Assembly (NCBI GenBank): GCA_035371485.1
Contig: DAOOWV010000004.1
Span: forward strand, 1 to 50,403
Length of the DNA stretch: 50,403 nucleotides
Source of the DNA: DAOOWV01 sp035371485
GTDB lineage: Bacteria > Patescibacteriota > Dojkabacteria > JAFGLO01
Direction: 5' to 3'
The position numbers were made by a program, and so were the translations under genes. This document shows, one piece after another, positions 43,631 through 50,403 of this stretch; the first letter of the stretch is position 1, and each line of letters begins with the position of its first letter. Under the pieces are notes generated by a model. It was given only the letters and a program-made list of their open reading frames with translations. It ran no database searches and was not told where the DNA came from.

Positions 43631-46513
43631 GTGAAAGTAAACAAGAAAACTCTCTTGATAACTGCTGGTATTTTAATAATATTTATACTTCTTGGCGTTA
43701 TTGGCTGGTATTTCATTGCTGACGTTAAACCTTCTCACGTTCTTGTAACAAATAAAACATCCTCATCTTTTACTGTTAGTTGGTATTCAAAAAGGAAAAG
43801 TAAGGGCCAAGTTATTGTTAAGGAAAGTGAAAAAAGTTTTTTCCCATCAATGCTTGCGCCTTTGGGAGCTGAGCGATTTTATGACGATAGAGATGTAGTT
43901 AGTGCAGAGCTTGCTGGCGATATGTCTAAAAGAGATGAGTATCTTAAAAATAGAACGAGTGAAGCAGTTGAGGGCTATTATCAGTATGAAGTTAATATTT
44001 CAAAACAGGAAAAGTATTACTTTCATAGTGTTACTGTTAGTGGATTAAAAAGTGGAACCGAGTATAAAATAATGTTAGGTAACGGTTTTAGATGGTACGG
44101 TAAAGAAATTTTGAGTAAATCATCGAACTTAATAGAGTTGATTGATTATGGTCTGTTGCTAGAAGAAATGAAAGTTACTACGTTAGTTTTACCTTCTGAT
44201 TTGTCGTTAGTTGAGCCTAAGCCAAGTTATGGAGTTGTGACTGGCGGAGACGATTATGATAGTAACCAAATATTGGTGTTAAGTTTTTTCCAAAATCCTG
44301 GTCAGGTCGCGAAATCACTTCCATTATCTTCCCTAGTAAATTTACAAAATGGCTGGTATATTGATCAATCTAATGCATATTGGGAGCATGGTTATAATTG
44401 GAATCCAGGGGAAAATGTTATTAATGCCTCGCAATCTTTGGCGTTCTTGTTTTTGGACAATAATGGTCAAGTGTTACTAAATACTGCAGAGGTATTTCTA
44501 AGTGAGAATAAACCTACTGCTGATTTTGTTTTAAAAAGCTACGAATTAAGGAATACTTCTTCTACAGGATTTAATATTTTTAATGCTGTTTATGCAGGTT
44601 CCCCAGCTAATAGCTGTGGTGCTGGTGATTCTGGTGAAGCCTATGGAGAATGTTGTGGTGATGGAAAAGCAAGAGAAGTAAGAAGGTGTACTGACTCAGC
44701 TACTGGAGTGTATTACTATAAGATGGGTGCATGTGATCATGATGCTTCTCATTGTGCAATCCAACGAAGTTGTAACTCTAACGGGATCAGGGATTGTTCT
44801 GGATATTTACCTAATGATTGTGAAGGCGGTGTGGACTGTGGGAATAGTTTATGTGGAGCTTGTGCTTCACAACCTGGAGGTGGTATTCCTGAACACTGTA
44901 GCAATGGTGGGAAAGATTCTGGTCTTGAAGAAGGCGTGGATTGTGGAGGTGCTTGTCCATCATGTCCTGGTCCAAGCAGGCCAGCGGAGCAAAGTGAGGC
45001 TTGTCCTCCAGAAGGATGTGTGGCTCCAGATCCAGTTGCTAGTCCTGTTGAGCAGGAAGATCCTCCGGAAACTACACCAGAGGCTGAGCAATGTCCAACA
45101 AGTTCTGATGCAGATGCGTGTAGTGGATATGGAAGATATACTGCGTGTAATCTAATCTGTACCTCGGAGTGTGATATAAAAAGTTTTCCATGCAAAGATG
45201 CTTCTGGGAATAATTCTGAATATTGTTGCGTAAAATACTTGTGTGAAAAAGTTACTGATGTTGCAACATGTAATAAACTATCGAATTGTACATGGGGAAG
45301 GAATAGTAACAAATGTTTATATGATGGGGAAGCTGATGTAGTAGATGGTGGAAACTCACCACCTGAGGAAGAAGAAGAGGAAGTTCCACTTCCCCCTCCG
45401 TCAACACCAGCACCACCTGTAGACAGTACAGGTACTTGCAATTGTCATTCAATTGGACGAGGTGCTGTTGGTGGGATGGGAAGAGATTTTAATGAATCAG
45501 TTGATTACAGAACTAAAAAATCTGAATGTACCAATTCTTTTTGTGAGGGAAAGGCAAGAGAGAATGCGATTGCGACTTGTAGAAGTAATCCGTTATGTAA
45601 TGAAAATAATTTGGTTGTTACGTTTAGTTCAACAACTGCAACATGGACACCCGATAATCCAGGTTTCGTATCACTTGGTTTGAGTTCCAAAGTGTTTGCT
45701 GAAGAAAGTACTTTTGAATACGATGGGAAATATTTAATCATTAATAATCCTGGAATATATAAGATGGTTGCAAATAAAGAAGTTGAATTAGACATAACTG
45801 CGTTTGGAAATAACAAAAAGGTTTCATTTTATATAGACAATAATTCCAATGGGGTGAGAGACAATGGTGAATTAGTTATTGATGATGCTTCGACATTATC
45901 TATTGAGTTGGAAAAAGAAAGTGATGTTTTTTCATATACTTTTACAGAAGGATATAATTATGTGTCATTTCCATTTGTGTCTAAAAATTACCCGACGATG
46001 TCATCTTTATTGTGGTATTTAAATCAAAAGGGTGTTGAGGCATCGATGATTGCTACCTATGACGGAGGTTGGAAAGCAATTAGTCACAGAGAAATTGACA
46101 ATGAAGATCTAAAAAATCAGTTATATGGAATTAGTGATTTTCCCATAAATCCTGGAAGAGGTTATGTTATTAAAGTAATAAATGGTAGTAGGTGGGTTGC
46201 GTTGACAGGTTATAAGGTAGCTCAACCAGTACCAGTAGAGATGAAAGATGCATGGAATTTGATAGGAGTGCATGGACTTTCTACATATGATGGTTATACA
46301 GCAGATGATTTGATAGCTAGTATGAAATCGCAAGATATTCCGGCAGAGATAGCGACGCAATGGATAAGAGGAAGATATGAGAGTAGGATAATAAAGGATG
46401 TAGAAGGGACGGAGCGTAAGTTTGGGAATGATTTTCCGATAGAGGAATATAAGGCATATTTTGTACAGGTAAATGGAGGTACGGGTGTTTGGGAACCAGA
46501 GAAGAAGGAATGA
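43631..46513 (+). CDS. Large Cys-rich membrane-anchored surface protein, paralogue 2
   Basis: A 960-residue protein starting at GTG 43631. It has one N-terminal membrane segment (about 7-29), an Fn3-like domain (VLVTNKTSSSFTVSWYS) and a Cys-rich region sharing GECCGDGKAREVRRC and GLEEGVDCGGACPSC with paralogue 1. A Pro/Glu-rich linker with a further Cys-rich module follows. Next come an EF-loop-like DNNSNGVRDNGE and a C-terminal pair of domains (GYNYVSFPFVS, then AWNLIGVHG). Its last 99 codons are identical at DNA level to those of paralogue 3. Surface display is inferred from the anchor and the many disulfide-capable cysteines. Function unknown. Confidence 0.85.
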   Translation: MKVNKKTLLITAGILIIFILLGVIGWYFIADVKPSHVLVTNKTSSSFTVSWYSKRKSKGQVIVKESEKSFFPSMLAPLGAERFYDDRDVVSAELAGDMSKRDEYLKNRTSEAVEGYYQYEVNISKQEKYYFHSVTVSGLKSGTEYKIMLGNGFRWYGKEILSKSSNLIELIDYGLLLEEMKVTTLVLPSDLSLVEPKPSYGVVTGGDDYDSNQILVLSFFQNPGQVAKSLPLSSLVNLQNGWYIDQSNAYWEHGYNWNPGENVINASQSLAFLFLDNNGQVLLNTAEVFLSENKPTADFVLKSYELRNTSSTGFNIFNAVYAGSPANSCGAGDSGEAYGECCGDGKAREVRRCTDSATGVYYYKMGACDHDASHCAIQRSCNSNGIRDCSGYLPNDCEGGVDCGNSLCGACASQPGGGIPEHCSNGGKDSGLEEGVDCGGACPSCPGPSRPAEQSEACPPEGCVAPDPVASPVEQEDPPETTPEAEQCPTSSDADACSGYGRYTACNLICTSECDIKSFPCKDASGNNSEYCCVKYLCEKVTDVATCNKLSNCTWGRNSNKCLYDGEADVVDGGNSPPEEEEEEVPLPPPSTPAPPVDSTGTCNCHSIGRGAVGGMGRDFNESVDYRTKKSECTNSFCEGKARENAIATCRSNPLCNENNLVVTFSSTTATWTPDNPGFVSLGLSSKVFAEESTFEYDGKYLIINNPGIYKMVANKEVELDITAFGNNKKVSFYIDNNSNGVRDNGELVIDDASTLSIELEKESDVFSYTFTEGYNYVSFPFVSKNYPTMSSLLWYLNQKGVEASMIATYDGGWKAISHREIDNEDLKNQLYGISDFPINPGRGYVIKVINGSRWVALTGYKVAQPVPVEMKDAWNLIGVHGLSTYDGYTADDLIASMKSQDIPAEIATQWIRGRYESRIIKDVEGTERKFGNDFPIEEYKAYFVQVNGGTGVWEPEKKE
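46213..46509 (+). repeat. 297-bp direct repeat, copy 1
   Basis: This stretch, the 3' end of paralogue 2, is identical base for base to 49317-49613 at the end of paralogue 3, a distance of 3104 bp. Flanking coding sequence on the left is similar only at protein level. The identity ends one base short of the last codon's third position, just before each stop. Confidence 0.97.
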
Positions 46514-46522
46514 TAATTCGAC

Positions 46523-46551
46523 TTGACAAAATCAATATTATGTAGTAGATT
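46523..46551 (+). promoter_or_regulatory. Putative promoter between paralogues 2 and 3
   Basis: TTGACA (46523-46528), 17 bp and TAGATT (46546-46551), just after the paralogue 2 stop. It would leave a leader of about 115 nt before the paralogue 3 ATG, which also has an AT-rich TATATATTT directly upstream of it. Confidence 0.45.
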
Positions 46552-46671
46552 AGTAAATAAGCCATGTGTGTTATCGTTGTTTAATTGGTAATGTATGTGG
46601 TTATAAAATCATTATGGTATAACATTATTTGTTATATTGTTTTGTCTATATAAGTTTTATTATATATATTT

Positions 46672-49617
46672 ATGGTAGCTATGCAATTAGATACCAGTTT
46701 CTTAAAGAATAATAAGAAACTATTACCTCTTTTTATAGTAGGAGGAGTTTTACTATTGGGAGTAATCTTTTTGGTATTGTATTGGTATGTATTAGGTAAT
46801 GTAAATCCATCATATGTAAGGGTAACTAATCAAACAGATACATCTTTTACAGTGAGTTGGGTATCGACCAAGAAGAGTAAGGGACAGGTATTAGTACGAG
46901 AGGATGGTAAGTTTTTGCCAGGAATATTAGCGCCGATAGGGTCTGATAAGTTTTATGATGATAGGGATGTAGTGAAAGCGGAGTTAGAAGCAGGAGAGAA
47001 GAGGACAGATAAGGCGTCTAAGGAGGTAGAGAAGAGTGAAGATAAGGTAATAGATGCTAATAAATATAATTTTGATGTAAAGGTTAGGAAACAAGGAAGG
47101 TATTATGTACATACCGTAACAGTGAGTAATTTGGATGCAGATACTGGATATAATTTTAGAATAGGAAATGGTTTTAGATGGTACGGAGATGAGGTGTTGA
47201 AAGATAATAGTGATAGCGATTTGCAGTATGGTGCACTTGGAAATGGCGTTCTGGAGACTAAGACATTACCATTCCCCGAAGATCAAGAATTTGTTGAACC
47301 TAATCCAGCTTATGGTGGGATTAATATTGATGAGAACTCAGATTATAATCAAGTGCTAGTATATGGATTCTTTAATGATACTCAAAATGTTAAGAATTCT
47401 CTTCCTGTAAATACTGCTCCTAATGAAACTGGTGGATGGTATATTGATATTTCTAATTCAAGGTGGGCTTCGGGTTATGTTTGGTCTGGCTACAATATTG
47501 AGACAGCCCTTTTGGATATGCAATTTTTGTACGTACAGGATGGAGAAGTTAAACAAGAATATTTAATTGTTGCTTTGGAAGATGGTTTTCCAATTGGAGA
47601 TGTGTATTTAGGTCATAATACAAATGATTCTGGGGAATCTGAAAGTAAATTTTTGATTCAAAGAGCTTATGCGTTAGCTTGTGTTGAAGAATATCCAGAG
47701 GCTTGTACGTGTGATAACGGTGCTTCTGGAAATAGAATATGTATTAAAATGGGAGACAACGCTACTGGAGAGGCGGGTGCTTCGTGCCCATGGGGTCCAG
47801 GTTCTGGATGTGGTTCTTGTGTTTGTGGAGCAGCTCCTGTATCTCCTCCTCCATTTGCTCCAGAGCCTCCTCCATATGTAATACCAGTTTCTATTCCTGT
47901 TGGTGGAGTTTGTCCAAAGGATGCTAATGGAAGGTATGAGTGTAGTTGTTCTCCATTTGGAGCAAATGCACCTAATAATATTGGTTGGGGAGCTACGTGT
48001 GCAGGTTCTGATAATTGTCCGTGCACTTTACCAGATGGGAGTAAGGTTGGTGCTGGACTTAAGGCTCCTGATGGTCCATCTGTCGGAGGTGGTGAAAAAA
48101 AGAACCCTGCAGACGATCCTACCTGTGGTGGTAATTATCAAAGCCCTTGCGATATTAATACTCATCAAGGGCGTTGTGATGATGGTTCTTCTCCGTTTCC
48201 TGAAGCTCCTGGTATATTAAGATGTGGTAAACAAGTAGAAATTGATGTTGGTTTGATTGATCCAAAAAGCGATAACGGGTGTGGAGGTAGTGGTCAAGCC
48301 CCATGTGATCCTGCAACTCATTCGGGTACATGTGACGATGGTACCGCTCCAACATCTCAAGGGGGTGGGTTATTATGTGGTACATCCCCAGCAACTACAG
48401 TTGATACATGTAAAGGAGCGTGTTTACCTGGAACAGTGTGTGAAACTGTAATTTCTGGAGCTCCTGGACCAATAATGGTTGGTCCTATTCCTGTAGGATA
48501 TACTGGCGGTGGTACAGAATTAGGTGTATGTGTACCTGAAATTAATAAACCAGTTGCTGATCCTGCGATAGTGGCAGATGCAAACTGTAGCTTTAATACA
48601 AGAGAGGAAGATAAACTTAAATGTTCTATGGAGGCTGAATTAGAAATATTTGATGATACTTGTAAACTTACGGGTAATGGAGGTGTTCTTAAAGGTGCAT
48701 GGAATACAATAAAATGTGCTGGTAAGGCAGCCTTACACCAGATGCTTCCTATTACGGAAACCTTAATTCCTGGTCAAAGAAGTTCATTATTTTCACCCGT
48801 TTCAGCAGAGGCAAATAACACATATTATACTATTAATGACATGGGTTTATATAGTATGATTGTGAATGGTGAAGTATTAACAGATATTGATGTTGATAGG
48901 GAGGGTTATAGAGTAGGCTTCTTCATTGATAAAAACGGAAATGAAGTTTTTGATGCTGGTGATGAATTGGTTGAGGCATCTGCGATACAAATCGAACTTA
49001 AAAAGGAATCAGAAACCTTTAATTATCAATTATCTGAAGGTTACAACTATGTATCATTCCCATTTGTAGGGGATGATAAGAATAACCTTAAGACAATGTC
49101 ATCAGTACTTCAATACTTGAATAGTAAAGGAATAGAAGCAACTGTAATGGCAACTTATGATGGCGGATGGAAAGCAGTAGATTACAGAGAAATAGCAAGT
49201 GTTGACTTGGGATCAAAAGGACAATTATATGGAGTAAACGACTTCCCAATTAATCCTGGTAGAGGATATGTGATTAGAGTTATTAGTGGTGGAGGCCAAG
49301 TATCCTTAAGTGGATTTAAGGTAGCTCAACCAGTACCAGTAGAGATGAAAGATGCATGGAATTTGATAGGAGTGCATGGACTTTCTACATATGATGGTTA
49401 TACAGCAGATGATTTGATAGCTAGTATGAAATCGCAAGATATTCCGGCAGAGATAGCGACGCAATGGATAAGAGGAAGATATGAGAGTAGGATAATAAAG
49501 GATGTAGAAGGGACGGAGCGTAAGTTTGGGAATGATTTTCCGATAGAGGAATATAAGGCATATTTTGTACAGGTAAATGGAGGTACGGGTGTTTGGGAAC
49601 CAGAGAAGAAGGAGTGA
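46672..49617 (+). CDS. Large Cys-rich membrane-anchored surface protein, paralogue 3
   Basis: A 981-residue protein; an alternative Met lies at residue 4. The membrane segment (about 17-38) and Fn3-like domain (VRVTNQTDTSFTVSWVS) match paralogue 2 closely, but the middle (about 330-660) differs. It has CGGNYQSPCDINTHQGRCDDG and CGGSGQAPCDPATHSGTCDDG, two copies of one short Cys module, plus Pro-rich linkers. The C-terminal part has FIDKNGNEVFDAGDE and the GYNYVSFPF / AWNLIGVHG domains. Codon choice in the first about 550 bp and last 297 bp looks unlike that of the middle, which fits a mosaic origin. A strong terminator follows. Confidence 0.85.
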   Translation: MVAMQLDTSFLKNNKKLLPLFIVGGVLLLGVIFLVLYWYVLGNVNPSYVRVTNQTDTSFTVSWVSTKKSKGQVLVREDGKFLPGILAPIGSDKFYDDRDVVKAELEAGEKRTDKASKEVEKSEDKVIDANKYNFDVKVRKQGRYYVHTVTVSNLDADTGYNFRIGNGFRWYGDEVLKDNSDSDLQYGALGNGVLETKTLPFPEDQEFVEPNPAYGGINIDENSDYNQVLVYGFFNDTQNVKNSLPVNTAPNETGGWYIDISNSRWASGYVWSGYNIETALLDMQFLYVQDGEVKQEYLIVALEDGFPIGDVYLGHNTNDSGESESKFLIQRAYALACVEEYPEACTCDNGASGNRICIKMGDNATGEAGASCPWGPGSGCGSCVCGAAPVSPPPFAPEPPPYVIPVSIPVGGVCPKDANGRYECSCSPFGANAPNNIGWGATCAGSDNCPCTLPDGSKVGAGLKAPDGPSVGGGEKKNPADDPTCGGNYQSPCDINTHQGRCDDGSSPFPEAPGILRCGKQVEIDVGLIDPKSDNGCGGSGQAPCDPATHSGTCDDGTAPTSQGGGLLCGTSPATTVDTCKGACLPGTVCETVISGAPGPIMVGPIPVGYTGGGTELGVCVPEINKPVADPAIVADANCSFNTREEDKLKCSMEAELEIFDDTCKLTGNGGVLKGAWNTIKCAGKAALHQMLPITETLIPGQRSSLFSPVSAEANNTYYTINDMGLYSMIVNGEVLTDIDVDREGYRVGFFIDKNGNEVFDAGDELVEASAIQIELKKESETFNYQLSEGYNYVSFPFVGDDKNNLKTMSSVLQYLNSKGIEATVMATYDGGWKAVDYREIASVDLGSKGQLYGVNDFPINPGRGYVIRVISGGGQVSLSGFKVAQPVPVEMKDAWNLIGVHGLSTYDGYTADDLIASMKSQDIPAEIATQWIRGRYESRIIKDVEGTERKFGNDFPIEEYKAYFVQVNGGTGVWEPEKKE
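49317..49613 (+). repeat. 297-bp direct repeat, copy 2
   Basis: Identical to 46213-46509. Its codon style (many GTA, AGA and ATA codons) matches the first 550 bp of the same gene better than the surrounding C-terminal region, which suggests this gene family was the source and paralogue 2 the recipient. Confidence 0.97.
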
Positions 49618-49735
49618 ATCAAGTGAAAAGTTGAATCCACCAGTGGTGGACCAGTTACTTAGTTTATTTATAAATGTAACTGGAACGAGAAACTAGTAAA
49701 GTTTTAAGTTTGAGACTTTGAATTAGAGCTTGAGG

Positions 49736-49763
49736 ATGGGCGGGCCGAAGGCCCGCCCATTTG
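49736..49763 (+). terminator. Rho-independent terminator after paralogue 3
   Basis: ATGGGCGGGCC (49736-49746), loop GAA-like and GGCCCGCCCAT (49750-49760) form a perfect 11-bp GC-rich stem, followed by TTG rather than a long T-run. Upstream at 49636-49650 is a 15-bp palindrome, TCCACCAGTGGTGGA, of unknown role. Confidence 0.8.
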
Positions 49764-49917
49764 CTATTATTTATTGCGATCCTTTAATACACTGTGTTTC
49801 TCCGTTCTCTGTAGCAGAACTGTAAAGGATGAAAGTACGGAGAGAACGTCATTTTTATTGCACTGTCTATTGATGTATAATAGATTAACGAACTATCTAC
49901 TCATTATTAATATCTAA
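49764..49917. other. Leader region of the last gene with overlapping inverted repeats
   Basis: No gene seen. CGTTCTCT (49803-49810) can pair with AGAGAACG (49841-49848), while TCTCCGT (49799-49805) can pair with ACGGAGA (49837-49843). The two pairings share bases and exclude each other. A TATAAT (49876-49881) lies about 36 bp before the ATG at 49918. Confidence 0.35.
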
Positions 49918-50403
49918 ATGTATATTAAACTTATAATTATAGTGATATTCTGTTTGACGTTTTTTGCGCTATTTTATGCAATCAATAAAAATATAAGAGG
50001 TGCACTTATTTCATTATTAGTATTTTTATTGGGATTTAACGTAGCATATAATGAGATTATTCCACAGAGTTATGTTTTAGGCACTGTTTCAAATTATAGA
50101 ATGTTTCAAATACATATCGTTGATCTAATAATGGTTATTTCTGTTTTTGGGGGAATAATATCTCTGCTAAAGCAAAATAAGCAGTTTTTATTTACAAAGA
50201 TTTCCGAGAGAATTCCTTTTTTTAAGAATCAGTTTAAATTTGGCAAATTTTTGCTTTTATTAAAAAACAATTATTTAATTGTATTGGTTGTTTTTTCAAT
50301 ACTCCTTCAGTTATTGATGTCGATATTTTTTCATAAGGATGTTGTTTCAATAATGTGGAGTGCAAGATTTTTATTGTATTTTGTTGCAGTTTTAGTATTT
50401 AAA
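49918..50403 (+). CDS. Polytopic membrane protein, N-terminal part, cut by window end
   Basis: An ATG at 49918 opens a frame with no stop through the window end (162 codons visible). It encodes at least four hydrophobic helices (LIIIVIFCLTFFALFYAI, ALISLLVFLLGFNVAY, then VDLIMVISVFGGIIS and YLIVLVVFSILLQLL), separated by short basic loops. The layout resembles the start of O-antigen ligase/polymerase (Wzy or WaaL-like) proteins, which join surface polysaccharides, but the diagnostic loop would lie beyond the edge. Identity as a glycan polymerase is therefore a suggestion only. Confidence 0.7.
   Translation, partial: MYIKLIIIVIFCLTFFALFYAINKNIRGALISLLVFLLGFNVAYNEIIPQSYVLGTVSNYRMFQIHIVDLIMVISVFGGIISLLKQNKQFLFTKISERIPFFKNQFKFGKFLLLLKNNYLIVLVVFSILLQLLMSIFFHKDVVSIMWSARFLLYFVAVLVFK

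Noticed and set aside
44749..45441. 230-codon open frame antisense to surface-protein paralogue 2
   Set aside because: It mirrors the Cys/Pro/Gly-rich composition of the real gene; the same shadow appears opposite paralogues 1 and 3.

Overview
The window is AT-rich bacterial DNA using the standard bacterial code: TGA ends cas1, enolase and others, and does not interrupt the long genes. Several traits point to the Candidate Phyla Radiation (Patescibacteria), perhaps a Microgenomates-like lineage, but the phylum is inference. These traits are a Cas12a locus, a reduced Gram-positive-style type IV secretion cluster, very large Cys-rich anchored surface proteins, divergent versions of universal enzymes, and promoters that sit almost on start codons.

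Layout. 1-6.0 kb: a complete type V-A CRISPR-Cas locus read leftward (cas12a-cas4-cas1-cas2, leader, short array running off the left edge). 6.3-10.5 kb: a large Fn3/Cys-rich surface protein and an anchored propeller-like protein. 10.5-18.5 kb: accessory genes, many visibly broken (membrane protein, class II photolyase, an unknown protein, a HAD phosphatase, a four-helix membrane protein). Among them are an intact TrmB-type regulator, an SPFH protein and the tmRNA gene. 18.6-24.5 kb: envelope genes (SpoIID-like protein, PH-domain membrane protein), smpB (partner of the tmRNA) and a PP2C/propeller membrane protein. 24.6-36.0 kb: a one-direction cluster with a secreted TIM-barrel glycosidase-like protein, VirB6-like, M23-tailed, PrgI-like and VirB4 proteins, which looks like a minimal secretion or DNA-transfer machine. 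36.1-40.2 kb: heat-shock genes hrcA-grpE-dnaK with divergent hsp20 and three CIRCE-like operators. 40.4-43.5 kb: a DHH-like protein, enolase and ribosomal protein S15. 43.6-49.6 kb: two more paralogues of the 6.3-kb surface protein, whose 3' ends are identical over 297 bp. From 49.9 kb to the edge: the start of a polytopic membrane protein.

How it fits together. The surface proteins, SpoIID-like protein, M23-tailed protein and VirB4/VirB6/PrgI set describe a monoderm-like cell that invests heavily in envelope and contact functions. tmRNA and SmpB supply ribosome rescue. HrcA boxes tie the chaperone genes together. The concentration of point lesions in 10.9-18.5 kb, against none seen elsewhere, suggests dispensable genes being lost, unless it reflects local sequence error. 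The most unusual items are the mosaic surface-protein family, the secretion cluster with its glycosidase-like cargo candidate, the long tmRNA tag frame and the twice A-tract-frameshifted membrane gene.
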